A stretch of 64,000 nt of DNA from Sipunculus nudus (Eukaryota > Annelida > Sipuncula > Golfingiida > Sipunculidae). Shown one piece after another: positions 1 to 12,900 of the stretch. Numbering within the stretch: the stretch's first letter is position 1; each line of letters opens with the position of its first letter. A program made the translations under genes and the position numbers. The stretch spans positions 66,034,159 through 66,098,158 of the forward strand of contig CM049313.1 in NCBI GenBank assembly GCA_026874595.1. Direction: 5' to 3'. Under the pieces are notes generated by a model. The model worked only from the letters and a program-made list of their open reading frames with translations, was not told the DNA's origin and did not search any database.

Positions 1-981
1 TTGTATACATATGCAAACTTTAAGGCAGACAAGTCAAACCACTACATGTATATGAGTAATTTTAGCCCGTGGCAGAGAAACAGACAGATGCTGTGCAACA
101 ATGGCTGCAGGTGGCACCACCATATTGTGTATGATAAAGAGCTATGTGAGATCTATACACATGCAAACTTTGGCCCAATCCGTCAAACGATTCCCGAGAT
201 ATGAGCTTGGATATCTGCAGCATAAACTAGAATGCAGGTGGTGCCACCTGTCATAAAATCAAGAGAGCTGTCCCGGATGTATAAACCTGCAAATTATAGG
301 CAGATATGTCAAACCACTGCCAAAATATGAGTGATTTTATCCCACGGCAGACAAACAGACAGATGCTGTGCAAAAATGGTTGCATGCACCATCAGTCTTG
401 CGTATGATAAAGAACTATGTGAGATCTATACACATGCAAAATTTTGGCCCAATCCCTCAAAGGGTTCCAAAGATATGAGCTTAGATGTCTGCAGTGTAAA
501 AATGAATGTAGGTGGCTCCACCTGTCATGAAATCAAGAAAGCTATCCAGGATGTATACGCATGCCAAATTTCAGGTGAATTAGTCAAACCACTGCAGAGA
601 AATGAGTGATTTTAACCCAAGGCAGATGAACAGATGGACACTGGTGCAAACATGGTTGCAGGTGGCGCCACCTTTTTTTGTGTATGTTATAAAGCTATCC
701 AAGGGCTACATTTGTACAAAATTTTTTCCTGATTGGTCAAACGGTTCGCCAGATATGTGGGTTTATGTGTGGAAACAGACGCACAAATGAATGCTGGGCA
801 GAGAGGAAAGGTCAGAGGTCAATGCCAACTGGTTAGGCACCAGTTCACATGTGACCTGATAACTGGTTTAAGTTTCGGAAAAATCTATCCAGTAGTCTCA
901 GAGGAGTTCTCCGGAAACGAACCAACGGCGGTGGAACCCAGTAAAAACATAGTATCTGCAAAACTTAGTTTTGGCGGATAC
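1..981 (-). mobile_element. Family B rolling-circle-type element with 275-bp tandem core (cut by window edge)
   Basis: On the minus strand its 5' end is the GTATCCGCCAAAAC terminus (ending at 981), followed by the same 5' hairpin as the copy at 56661-57824. The core is a 275-bp tandem unit: the landmark CAGA(C)AGATG occurs at 81, 356 and about 631. Each unit carries one GGTGGCGCCACC-like palindrome. The other end lies outside the window. The ORFs within it are shared with the other copy only because the DNA is repeated. Confidence 0.8.
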
Positions 982-1781
982 AATAGTCATTACAATATGA
1001 ACACTTAACAGTATGCCTACAGGTCTAATTTAAATAATTAATCTTAACTCATGATGACCTTCTAGTCATTAACACTGTGAAAGTAAGGTTCAGATGATGT
1101 GAATGTTTGATTTTGCTGACAAAGCTACCAAAAATATATCAAGAGCAGGGTTGCCAACAGGATTGTTGCCAATATCTAATGTATCTAAATTGTGCAATGT
1201 GTCAAAATAAGGCAGGCCATATACTGATTATGCAAACTTACTTATATTGACATGCAGAGGCCACACTGAAAGGAACCTGTCAGTGTCACATGTGAGTATA
1301 AATATTCACAAACGACTGACTTTTCTGTCACTTGTGCTAAACTTTTCACCCAGAACAAACTAACAGTGCATCAGACATGGGAGGTATCTTTTCCCAATCC
1401 CACCTTCAAGTGCTCAGCTCTTTTTATCATATACTTGTTCTGTGTTATACCTAAAATATCAACATGCAACCTCTGACATCCAGGTTTTAGTGTGTTTGTT
1501 TAATGGCAGCTCCCATGTGCGGTTTGAGAAATCCACCTGTCAGCTTTTGATAAGGGCACAGGGATACCACACAGGGTACTCCGAGGACAGCATCAAGGTG
1601 AGAATCCGTCTGCGGAGAGAGTCCTGTAGCAAGGGTATGTGCATCTGACAATTTTCGGGCAAAAAATGCTTTTTTTTTAATACGAACCCAAATTCCTGAA
1701 ATTACAGGAGGACGCCTAAATCCTACACTTAATAGTAGGTTTACATCATTACTTTACAAGAGTTTCCAAGAAAACATTTAT

Positions 1782-2433
1782 GGGCCTGTCCCACTTAGGT
1801 TACTCTACAGGCAACTACAGGAGACCAGGCTGTCGCCTCATGATCGCCGAAAAACAGGCGACAGGACCTCCGCTACAACAATAGTCTATGACAAGCTACA
1901 AATGGTTGGCGACTGTCTGAGGTCAAGCTAAGACAAGCTGCCGACAACTGTTGACACAGTTGCTGGGACTTAGGACAATCACCTACGACAACCGACGACA
2001 GCCTACCACCACACTGGCGACAACCTAGGACACCAGAATTCATGCTACGCCCACCTGCGACAAGCTTCGACGATTCTTTAAAATGTGCTATGTGAGGAAC
2101 CGGACACAAGGATGGGCATTGTTTCAAGTAACACCAGCCCACAACAAAACACACGACAACCAACATCACCTGGCAACAGCCTATGACAGGACCTACGACA
2201 CCCCGCGTCAGTTGGCGACAGCCTACAACAGCACCTACGCCAGTAGAAGACAGGCTACACTCACTGGCAACAAAAAAGCTGTCGCCTAAGAATTTTAAAC
2301 ATGTTGAAAATCCAGAGGCAATACCTTTGAAGTCGTGCGTCTTGGGGTGACTTCAGACTACTAAGGGCATCCATACAGGCATCGACCTGGCAACAGCCTG
2401 GTCGCCTGTAGTGTCCCCTGAGTGGGACAGCCC
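1782..2433. mobile_element. Non-autonomous element with TIRs (652 bp)
   Basis: The left end begins GGGCCTGTCCCACTTAGG. The reverse complement of the right end begins GGGCTGTCCCACTCAGG. Similarity continues about 50 bases in (CTACAGGC..., ACCAGGCTGT). The interior is rich in CGACA/CTACGACA-like motifs. No coding capacity is seen. A target duplication was not clear, so the superfamily is left open. Confidence 0.75.
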
Positions 2434-3269
2434 AATTATTAGGCTTTAACAGCTTCATATGCCATACTGACATTTAAGCAAGCCATAATGAGTAATCAGG
2501 ATTCAGACATAAAAAGACTATAATATATACTTAATAATGTGAGAACAATATAAAATGAATTAAGAGTACCAGTATCCCAAGAAAAGGTCAATCTGTAAAT
2601 CCACTGATCACTAGGAGTCTCCATTATTATTTTTTAAAGTTATCAGTTTATTTATACTTGGTCAACCAAAATAATACTTTATCTTCATTATTTTACAAGT
2701 AACATTTTAATCACACTTTCTGACACTCACAACTTTGTCAAATAAAGGTCTGGCCTTTTATTATAATATAACTACAGCAATTAAATAGTAGTACAGATAA
2801 AGGTAGAACTTTAAGCTCCCCTAGCAAGCACTAGCACGTGGGTGGTAGAGCCAGGTAACAACAAGTCCTCTAACTGTAAAACACTATGACTCGTATGAGT
2901 CATAGTAGATAAGGGGCTGACACTGTAAATATAGGAAATGTGTAACAACATACATGTACACAACAATAAGACAAAATTTCAGGAGTGGCTTGTACACAGA
3001 GTTCTTGTTCTTTTCCAAATATAAACAATAGGTAGCAATACCAGGGGGGGGGGGGGTAAGTTCCAAAGTTTGATCACCCCATCAAATTATATCCACCCAT
3101 AAAGTGTAAGCCAAGAATCTAATGAGCTAATCCCTCTGTACATTAAGTACTATATATTAGTCTACTATTCTCCCCTCCCCCCATGAATATATTGGTTTTC
3201 CGTCTTTGTAACCAGTTTTTAGTATTTAACTAGAACCTGACTGATTTTACCATTGCAGTGAATAGGAAG

Positions 3270-4860
3270 AGGACTGCCGAGTGAACAATAATGTCTTACC
3301 TTGCACTTAATTTGTATGAGACAGATAATAAAAAATATGGCACATTGTTTCACAATGATTATGATATATTCATCACTGGAGAACAGATATAAAGCTATTG
3401 CAGCTCATCAAAGTGACGTAATACACAAATGACCTTTGATGCCTTTGTGATGTCACTATAGTCTTACAAACTGCTCTTTCAACAACAGACATGGGAAGTC
3501 ATCTGTGTGGGAGCATTTTTGGGGTTCATTAGCATAATTATTTAGGTCAGGGGCAGAGCATACCCCTTAATGGGCTGGTGGTTAGGTCAATTGTAAACAC
3601 AACATACCCACACAGTAAGCCTTGCATCCTGAACAGAAGAAAGTAACCAACAAAATTCATCATACAAAGTCAGCAAAAGAAGTTAATATTTGATATATAT
3701 ACCAGGTTTATACTATAAGTATTAACCCTCACGGTCACATGCATACACTATTGATCTGAGCTGCCACATCATGAAATGACTACTGTACACTGCTGTTTCC
3801 TATCCCTCCAGCAAGGAGAAGACGGCAAGACTGGTGAACACCCCCTCACATATACCAGAATCAATGAACATCTATAATGCCATCAGACAACAGAAGAAGT
3901 CAGAACAATGTGGGTCACTGTACAAATTCTATTGATTTCATGTATAGACCTACTGAAAGCTTGATAGGCTATAAATCATCCAGTGATAACTGTCATTATT
4001 TTACATGAAATTAGAATTTAAGGTGCCTACACTGAGTCAGACTGAATCCCTGATCTGTAAATGCAATTACTACAAAGGTCCCACAAAGTTTATAGGAAGA
4101 CTCAGCTTCTGAATCATCAACAGTACTGTCAGTACTTAAACATTACACCAACTGTTGCACATGTGTACACACATTGCAATATCTAGTCCGATATCACATC
4201 AGTGTCACCAAATGTCCCTGTCCCTAAGAGATACTAGGAACATGCATTTAAAACTCCCTCACTTGTCTCAGAACAATATAAAGCATTATAGAGAAGTGCC
4301 AGGTCAGTCTAAACAAGTTGAATGGGATCTGATTAGTAAACCGCAGCAAATTATATGTATTATCAATAACTACAGAACCAGAAACATACAAGTAATTGCA
4401 ACAGGGAAAAACTGAAACATGAGATGGTTAATTTTCTAGGAGCAAGGAAGATTTTGGAGTTGAAATCTACCTTAGAATATTCCTTACAATGTATCATATT
4501 TCAAAGTTTCTGTGATCCAAAAAGTGATACTGGTTAACCCCAACCCTCCCCTTTCAGTCATTTTAGGGGCCCAATCACCTAACTGTTCTTAATAAATTAA
4601 AGATAATCCCTTGAAAGCTTTAATAAAAAACAGGCCAGAAAACATGGACATCACAGCACACAGGCTGCTTGTTTTGTTTATTTCAACCTGTTTATAATAT
4701 ATGGGGGCCTGCCAAAACAAAACAAATTCAACAAGGGCATCTGGCAGCAAGTCAGATAAGCCAGAGCTTAGCAAATAGCCTTTTGCAACAAGTGCCTTTT
4801 CTACCTTCTCATATGGTAAATTATGCTGTTATAATAACTTGTAAATAATAACGTTACACA
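3270..4860. repeat. Dispersed repeat (copy 1)
   Basis: Blocks 3281-3420, 3480-3600 and 4560-4850 match 24751-24895, 24970-25070 and 25255-25530 in the same order. They differ by an extra 0.8 kb in the middle here. The landmark GGGGCCTGCCAAAAC and the CAAATTCAACAAG block are shared. No coding capacity is visible. Confidence 0.65.
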
Positions 4861-7159
4861 TTTGTTATATTTATTTCTAAGCTGACTTAAAATCTTCATA
4901 CAAAAATAAAATAGTAAACTTAGACAAAAATACAGGTTACACCACCAATTTTTGGGGCCTGACAAAACCAGTCATGGTCCATATTCTAGGAAAGATTCAT
5001 GGCAACCCATGCATTAATTATAAAGATACTGGACGTTTTGTATCAAATTTTCTTTTATTCTGGGGGTACTTACTACTTAGAGCCCCATAGCTTGGTAAAT
5101 ATTGGTCACAGTGACTTCATTCCAGGTTTCCAAGGACTCAAGGAGATTTTTTATTGATCTCCCTGCATGTTCACCTAAAAAGTTCCTAGGACCAGTAGTT
5201 AAATTTTATTGTGTCTTGTTGACAGACAGACAACCAATGGACAAAAAGCCACTCCTATACCTCAGTTCGATTTTCAGTTAGCTGAGCTGAAAACAATTGT
5301 AACTTCACTCTGAGATTTTTACAATGCAATCATTTATGTCCATATAACACAGTCCTTAGACTTCCTAAAGTTAGCTGAACTTAGGCCTGCTTAAAATACT
5401 GTATTTGTAATATAAACAAATGACACTTCAGAATGAAGTTCAAGATAAATAACTTAAGATTTTTCTCTGATTACATGATAGAAGCTATTTGTAGACTCTA
5501 AAAATTTAGTGTTTAGTATATGTCACAAGAAGCAACTTTGTCTATCTCAGATTTACAAACAGATTAACAAACTAATTATTTTCAATTACCTGAAACGTAA
5601 ATGGTTAAAATAAGTTTCAACCTTGAACCTGCTATATGAAGGATCTGTCACACATGCACAAAATCGGACAACTAGACTCTGTTTACTAACTCGCAAAACC
5701 ATAACAAGGTGTTAAACTGCTCAAAGGGCCGTGCTAAGACTGTGTGCTAGATTGGTTTTGATAGAAACTTTTGTATAAAGCAAATTTGAACTGACATTGT
5801 GAAAGAATCGGCATAATATTGCTCCTGATCATGTCCCTTCAAGGGGAAATATGCAGTACTTCGTAAGTTATGGTTTATCAGTGTTCTCCAGACTCCATTA
5901 GAAATTCTCAAGGGTGGTGGTAAGTGCCGTCGAACTTGGCCGGGTACCTACATGTCGCGCGTCATGTATTTTTTTTTGTCTGATAAAAAATGTAATGTGG
6001 ATGGCTTTTTTATGCATGTAAGAACATTAAGAGCAAGAGGAAGAGTGTGTGTAATGTGTTTGTATGAGCTGTCATAAGAACAACAAACAAATACAAACAC
6101 AGAAATTTATTGTATCATCCACACTACAGACCAGCTGTTATGGCAGCACACTGAGTAAATATACCTTCCTAGAAGCCACAGTCAGCATATTTATCAATGT
6201 TAACCAATACCCATGCCAACAGGTATTGTGTAATTAAAAGCAATTAGGGAACCAGGGAAAATTAAGCAAGAGTTCTGGCTTCTCTTACTCTAAAACAGTG
6301 GGCTACCTTATACCCATCCAGAAACCTGATGTCATCACTGTGATGATAAGATCAAAGCACTGACACCAGCTTAATTACTCCAGTCTATCAATCATTCAGC
6401 AAGACCCCATGCAGGTAATCCTTGCTTCCCAGTGACAAATTTGACCACTTTATGTCTGACTTTAAAGATCGAGGTCCAGGTAACCAGATTTTTTTTATAA
6501 CTTTTGAAATAATTGGTCTTTCAAATTTTAAGAAAAAACAAGGGACCCACGGGTCACTGTGCTCAGCTGAAGTTGACCGAAGGTAAAAATCTAAAATAAT
6601 ACCAAACAGAGATAAAGTCTGAGAAGAAGATGTAATATATGATTGAGGAAATTGTTGCAAACAATATTTTGTGATCTAACTATATTTTTTTTCTAATGTT
6701 TAAACTGAAACATGTAAGAAGTAAGTGAATATAAGATCTATACTACTTTTAGCTTTTATTTTCAAGTTTCAGAATTTAACAGATTGAATTCTTACCTGAC
6801 CCGCTATGAAAATGAAAACAAATGTACTTACAGGAAAAAAATGTGCCAAAGTCAAAGATGGGCAAAATTCAATGTATTGATTTTATATTTATAAATGCAA
6901 ATAATGTAAAAAAAATTACAAAATGCAGATCTAATTCTGGATATACAATTGAAACTTGATTAAATAAAGTTATATCCCTGTAACAAAACTCTCTCGCTTC
7001 AACAATTATCAATCACAATAAGTAAGTTAATATCTTTCCTGATTCTTTTTATAAAGTGCATTATGTTTGGGCCCATAACTTTGTTAAGATGTTAAGGTGA
7101 AATGCCTCCGTCTCTCACGGGCACAAAATACTGCAAAGCACGCGTGCTGGAACAACTGT

Positions 7160-7260
7160 GATACAGGTGGAACTGTCATCTTAGTTAAGTTTAAACGACC
7201 CCGGTTAGTTTTTGGATGGGTGACCACGCTTACCAAACGGGGCCCGAGGGCACACGAGCT
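7160..7260 (+). pseudogene. 5S rRNA-like fragment or 5S-related SINE
   Basis: CCCGGTTAGTTTTTGGATGG (7201-7220) followed by GTGACC matches the 5S rRNA box C region (GGTTAGTACTTGGATGGGAGACC) with few changes. TTAGTTAAG at 7181-7189 stands where 5S has AGCTAAGC (box A). The 5' half of 5S is not recognisable and the flanks do not fold as 5S, so it is not a working 5S gene. It could be the promoter of a 5S-derived SINE. Confidence 0.55.
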
Positions 7261-8736
7261 AAGACAATTTCCGGTCGTATATATTTTAACGCGCCTTTAC
7301 TTTCCTATATTTATTACGTATTATGCAAATAAAAGTTATCTGATAATAGGCAGTTATTTTTTATAAAGTCTTCTTCCAACTTGATGCAGCTGCTTGTCCC
7401 TTTTCGGCCCGCCGATATCGCCGCCTGGCGGGTTAACTTGAAACAACTGGTGGTTACATGAGTTGCCGTCATAGTATGTCAAGTGATCGTACCTATACGC
7501 GAAGTAGTGATCATTTTGTTAAGTGATTGAGCTCAGTTTGATTAATCATTTGCGGACTGCGTATAATTCATGTGACGGTTGGAAGCCCGTTTGTAGAAAA
7601 TACTGTTAAGCTAACAAAACAAACTTATATACGACCAAATTATCACTCAATTCATATGACCACTCGAGTGTCAGAGCGGCTCTGCGGAAGGTTATCAAAC
7701 CGCATGCCTCTGATATCTCGACCACCGCAAATTCTGCATGAAGATAATTTTCAAATATCCTCCATTATCTTGACCTCTGAGAAAATTAATTATTTTTAAG
7801 TGGTTGCCAAATTAGAATAAATACGGTATAAGTAATTCATGGCATAATCTGTTTTGTATGAATATGAAGAAAAAAGTTCCTGTAGCTGCACAGTAGTTTC
7901 CTTTCTACCTTCTTATAAGACATTTATGTGTCATAACTTGACAGCTGGTACCTACCAACATCAGAAACAAAGTGAGTCTTAATCTTATTCTTATTCTACT
8001 TCTTTTTAAGAGCCATTCTGATTCAACTAATGCGCAAAGCCTTTTAAAGAGGCTCCATTGAGGATGTTGCACATGCGTCACAAATAAAACCAAGTGTCCT
8101 GTAATAATGAAAGATCCATGGGGACATCATATCTACCTGTCCTTACTGTAAGAAAGTTGTAAACCAGCCGAAAAATGCATGGTCTAAAATGCCTGGTTTG
8201 TCCTACATGCCTATTCGAGCTTACTAGTTAACCCAGTTTAAAAATGACTAAATAGCCATTCAAAATGGTGAATTTTTATGGTAAATGCTGATAATCTTGT
8301 CTAACACCTGGGTCCCCTTTTTAACATACAAGATGACAAGTTACGAAAAATAAATCAAATACATTGTTTCTAGCAGAGTTAAATAAAATAAGACACCTTT
8401 GATAGGTATGTTTAATTCCCACTACAAGACGATAATGATCTTTTAAATTTACAAGTGATCATGGTCAAAATTAACTGCCCTGTGTTTTGTACTAGTGTAC
8501 AATAATCCCAGGGATAAATTTGGAGGTTTTATATATGTATGCAACACCTGGAGGAGTTTCTTGTAAGACAGGACTCTCGAGTATGTACCATGCAGAATTA
8601 AAGTTTGTATTCAACTGACTGAACAACATCCTGTACAAAAATTTGCTACATAGAAGGCATGTTGACTGTTATCATCAGTAAGTTAGGCAAAACTAAACTA
8701 AGGCAGAATTTTCAAGAAAACAAAAATAAAATTTAC

Positions 8737-8760
8737 ATATATATATATATATATATATAT
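8737..8760. repeat. (AT)n microsatellite
   Basis: About 12 uninterrupted AT units in SCAMP intron 1. Confidence 0.95.
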
Positions 8761-9313
8761 CAGATAAAGATGTTATAGATAACTCAATCAGTTAACCATA
8801 ATTTGATACTTCACCCAATATAAAAATAATTTTTGAAGATAATGAGCACCCCTCCCCTTTTAGCTTAAATTGACAAGTTGGAACAGAAATGAACACAATT
8901 CATTGCACAAACTGAGTATAAATTTATGTAAATCTCACCACTTGAGTGTATCTTTTAAAACAACAATGTAATCATTCAACTGGTAACACAGGTATGTACA
9001 AGAAATTTAAAAAAGAAGTTTTCACTGTCAGATATGTCTTGGCTCCTTGCCTTGAAATTAATTCACTGGTCAACCTGTCAAATTTGACGAAATAAAAAGT
9101 TAGAAAGCTCAGCTTAAGGTTCAAGAACTCTTGGCCTTCGCAAGTAAGAAGATATTAAAAGACCTACTTGCAAGGGCTTGACACTTCACTGGACAGGAGG
9201 GTGATGGGTTTTTGTCATTTCTGATTCTAAATCAGACAGTGAGATACGTCAAAAATTTGTGCCGGTCTATTCTAATGGGTAAACAATCGTATTTGGGGGG
9301 CATTAATACTTAC

Positions 9314-9370
9314 CGAGAAAGGATTGGCCGCCTCTGGATCGGCAAACGGGTTACTGTCGAAATCCGACAT
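9314..9370 (-). CDS. SCAMP: SCAMP, first coding exon (gene continues off the left edge)
   Basis: SCAMPs are four-span membrane proteins of post-Golgi recycling carriers. Their cytoplasmic N terminus carries NPF motifs that bind EH-domain endocytic proteins. On the minus strand this exon reads MSDFDSNPFADPEAANPFS, then a GTAAGT donor (complement of 9308-9313). Human SCAMP1 begins MSDFDSNPFADPDLNNPFK, with exon 1 ending at the same residue, so length (19 codons), phase 0 and two NPF motifs all agree. No later SCAMP exon (Pro-rich linker, WPP motif, membrane core) could be found in 1-9313, so intron 1 is longer than 9.3 kb. The paralogue type cannot be decided from this exon. Confidence 0.92.
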
Positions 9371-9824
9371 TGTCTGAATGAAGAGAGGATTAAATATATG
9401 GCGTCTTCACCAGATAAATAGTGTGATAATTGAGTGACTCCTCTGTACTGTCAATCTGTCTGTAGAGAATATGGCTGACAAACAAGACCGATCCGCGCAT
9501 GCGCAGTAGATGATGTCACGCGCAACCACGTCACAGTTCGATTTTGCCGGTTGTATAAACCACAACAACAAAGTTGAGGCATTAAGATTTGACTCATTAG
9601 AATTCCGAGTGTATATGCGAACACATCTGTTGTTTATCAGTGAACATATGGGGATTAATGCTGTATGATTATGAGCAGACTTCCGGTTTACACCGCCTTA
9701 TGAATATTCAGTAGGGCTTGTAATCTTTTGACTTCCGGTGACCACCATATTGCAACTTGCTTACGTACCGGCTGTTTTGACAGATGAACGTTAATCAGGG
9801 GTTTCTTTGAGATATAATTTAACA
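9371..9824. promoter_or_regulatory. Bidirectional SCAMP/AP3B promoter interval
   Basis: This is 454 bases between two diverging start codons, so it must hold both 5' UTRs and core promoters. It is richer in CpG than its surroundings. Visible sites are an NRF1-type palindrome at 9494-9505 (CGCGCATGCGCA), a CRE-like TGATGTCA at 9511-9518, an ACGTCA half-site at 9528-9533, and an ATGGCG/ATATGGCTG YY1-like context at the AP3B start and near 9465. No TATA box sits at a sensible distance. The functional reading is inference. Confidence 0.75.
9494..9505. promoter_or_regulatory. NRF1-type site
   Basis: CGCGCATGCGCA fits the NRF1 consensus YGCGCAYGCGCR at every position and contains the palindrome GCGCATGCGC. 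It lies between the two divergent genes. Confidence 0.7.
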
Positions 9825-9949
9825 ATGGCGAACAATGGGTTCCAGGTATCCTACGCCAATGAACGGCCCCCGTCTTCCACAGGTAGCGGGGAGGCAGACA
9901 TTGCTACTGACCCCGCAAGCAGCAGTTTCTTCATGAACGATTACAAGAA
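9825..9949 (+). CDS. AP3B: AP3B exon 1 (start codon)
   Basis: It encodes residues 1-42, a Ser/Gly-rich N terminus ending in FFMNDYK that leads into the trunk. The start is the first ATG after in-frame upstream stops, in the context AACAATGGCG, and the donor is GTAAGTG. The codon for residue 42 (Lys) is split, with two bases here. The N-terminal tail is poorly conserved in the family, so the ATG rests on context and position. Confidence 0.9.
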
Positions 9950-12900
9950 GTAAGTGACAACTGAGTGACATGCAGGTGACAGCCATCACTGCATGACGCC
10001 TGTCAGATGATTGCCACTCCCCCCTTTACTGGTGGGGTTCCCCATCAGTTTAGAGATGTGCATGGCCTTTTATTTTTAATTTTAAGTGTCTGTGTATTGC
10101 TGTTTGCAGATCAGGGTTGGCTTCTTTATACATGAGCATTCCTACTACTAAATCCTACATTTAAAACCTAAGTCTAAGATCAGTTAAATTCATGTTCAGT
10201 TTTTAGTGACTGAAGGAAAACTATAGTCTATACTCTGTTCAAACAACCCTGTTCACTTAATTATACAGGAAATTTCTTTCAGTGTATTTTGTTTGCAACT
10301 ACAAATTAGCTTTTACCAGAGGAAGTAATGTGACGTTTTATGAGGATTTAAATAAACATTCATGCAGTCAATATATTTACTTTGCAATGCTTGAACATTG
10401 TTGACCTGTTAGCCCATAAGAATGGACTCCTCAATTGCTTTTTTTTAGTGACTGACATAATGTGGAGTCCATAGATTGCCCCTGCAGTTAACTGTGATTA
10501 TAACACTCCATGGGCAACTGTGAGATTTAACATATATCCATTGATTAATGTTCAGTACATCTTTGTGTCTTGTAAATTTGACCACTAAAAAACATTAATG
10601 TTCTCAGCACTATTTTCAACAAGAAAATGAAAATATGAACATAGTAGTACTGTCAGTACACAGGCCTAAAGCAATATACAGGACTGCCACCAAATGCAAG
10701 ATGTCTACCGGGCTGTAAATGCTTCAATTCTCTCTGGACAAATAAATCAGTTATTGATGTTACAGGTGCCTCACACTTTCCAGAATTGATATTTTTTATT
10801 ACAGACCTTTCGACATACAACATAATGTGAACATTGGTATGTTAAAACCATAGGAAACATTTTTATTTATTTACCTTTCTAAGAGTAACAGATCGTATCG
10901 TGCTATAACCCCAGTTAGCCCTTTGATGGGCCTGCGACACAACAGAAACCTGAAACCTGTTGCGTCGCCGTCTGCGGCTATAGACCTGTCTGTAAAGATG
11001 TGCAAAATTATGGCGTTGAGTTCAAGTGGCCATATCTGTTCTTCCTGCAATGTAGGAGGAATTCATGTGGGTCATAACAAACGTGAGGTAAATTTATATA
11101 TTTTTTTTTACTCCATTACCTCGTATCGTCAAGCATATGTAATTTTAGTCAGTCATCTTTGGTCGACAACGATATGTCCCAAGATCGTACATCTGTTCAG
11201 TCATATATTTATTTCTGGATTAATCATATGAAATCCATACACAGGAGTATTTTATTACTATTTAAGATGATTGCCATATTTGCCTGCTTGGTTCTGGGTT
11301 AAATAAAGGTAAGTTTAGACCATTGTATAAAAATTATCATGAAAAATCAGGTGGACAGGGGTGGAGGAATTACTCTTATGACTGAAGGAAAAATTGCCTG
11401 AGTGTAGAATCTGGTCTCCATTTCCAAGATGGATCTAAACTGACTGGAAAGACTCATAAATTAGGAGTAATCAACATAAGCAGTGACATGCCTGATGATC
11501 AATATTACCTCGAGATGTCTCTTACTTCTCCATTACATGAATCCTGAACATCATTACATCCATCATAACATCGATCATAACCTCATTCATGAGTTTCAAT
11601 ACTTGCTCAGGAAAAACTTCAAATATATATGCCAAGTCTATCAGATCATTGCATTTATCAGATAATGAATAATGAATAGAAATAACTTATTATTAGGGTG
11701 CTGCTTGACAAGCGGTGCCCTATAGATATCACCGTATCAGTCCGTCCATCTGTCCTTCCGTCAGTGACACTTTCTTTCGCACACGATAACTCAACAACAA
11801 CATACTGCAGCTTTCTTAAATTCACAGGGATGATTGGTACCTATGAGGGCTCCAGATCTATCAAATTACAGACTTGTCGGAATTCAAATATGGCCACAAC
11901 AGCCCTATCACTGATTTTCTTTGACGGGCAATAGTTCAACAACAACCTAATGCAGCTTTCCCAAATTCACAGGGATGATTGGTACCTATGAGGGCTCCAG
12001 TCCTATTGAATAACAGACCTGTCTGAATTTCAATATGGCCGTCACAGCCCAATCGCTGATTCTCTTTCATGCGCGATAACTAGACAACAATCTACTGCAG
12101 CTTTTACAGAATTCACAGGGATGATTGGTCCCTGTAAGGGCTCCAGACCATTAGTCTCTCCAACAGACGCCAGGTGCCGCTACCGCTCTGCACCAGTACG
12201 TCTGTTATTGGACGCCATTTTTCTTAGGAACGGAAGTGTTGTTTGGCATGCGCAAGGAATCCCCCTACTATCCCATCATTGCAACAGACAAGCAAAAGTG
12301 GATTATTTTTGCCACACAACCAAAAAATATTGTTTACTTGTGTTTATTGGGGTCTGCCGGGTCTGTGTAAGGGCGCATCCATTATGGATTCACCTCCAGA
12401 AGCTAGGGGGGTTTCCTTGCGCATGCCCAACGGCACTTCAGTTTTTCAAGATTCTTGAAAAAAATGGCGGCCAATAACAGACGTACTGGTGCAGAGCGGT
12501 AGCGGCACCTGGTGTCTGTTGGAGAGACTATCCAGACCATTTGAATTAAAGACCTGTTGGAATTTCAATATGGCCGCCACTGCCCAATTGCTGATTTTCT
12601 TTAGTGCGTGATACCTAAACAACAACATACTTCAGCTTTTCCAAATTTACAGGGATCATTGATCCCTATGAGGGCTCCAGACCTATTGAATTACAGACTT
12701 GCTCAAAATCAAATATGGCTAACAGACTACATTCAGTGATTTTCTATTGCACACATTATTTCAGACATATCTTCTTTAATCCAGTATGATTTTTCCCCTC
12801 ATGCATATTGATAAAAACCTGTTTATGTTTGTGATATTTTTCAAATTTAACTTAATTTTTCACCCATATGTAAACTAGTCCAGCACTAGCAGAAATGCGG

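Larger units (their letters stand above)
1..9313 (-). other. SCAMP intron 1 (part) and its contents
   Basis: The stretch lies downstream of the SCAMP exon 1 donor, and no further SCAMP exon was recognised. It holds the element end at 1-981, the TIR element at 1782-2433, a poly-G run near 3043-3056, a dispersed repeat (about 3270-4860), the 5S-like piece near 7160-7260 and an (AT)n run at 8737-8760. I see nothing in 982-1781, 2434-3040, 4870-7090 and 7370-8730 beyond AT-rich unique sequence with scattered short ORFs that look like noise. Confidence 0.7.

Noticed and set aside
331-609. ORF with HGRQTDRCCAKMVA-type peptide, also found at 57030-57305 on the other strand
   Set aside because: The shared peptide follows from shared 275-bp repeat DNA. 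The frames are short, differ between units and show no protein family.
7160-7260. Possible functional 5S rRNA gene
   Set aside because: Only the 3' internal region is recognisable, and the 5' half and terminal stem are missing.
1-9313. Second SCAMP exon
   Set aside because: I looked on the minus strand for NPF-containing linker, WPP and membrane-core codons with proper acceptors and found none.
10923-11231. 102-codon ORF in intron 1
   Set aside because: It lies inside the long M3 element and resembles no family. Kept only as a remark there.
12121-12477. 118-codon ORF
   Set aside because: It runs from a tandem repeat unit into the MULE-type MITE, so it is not a gene.
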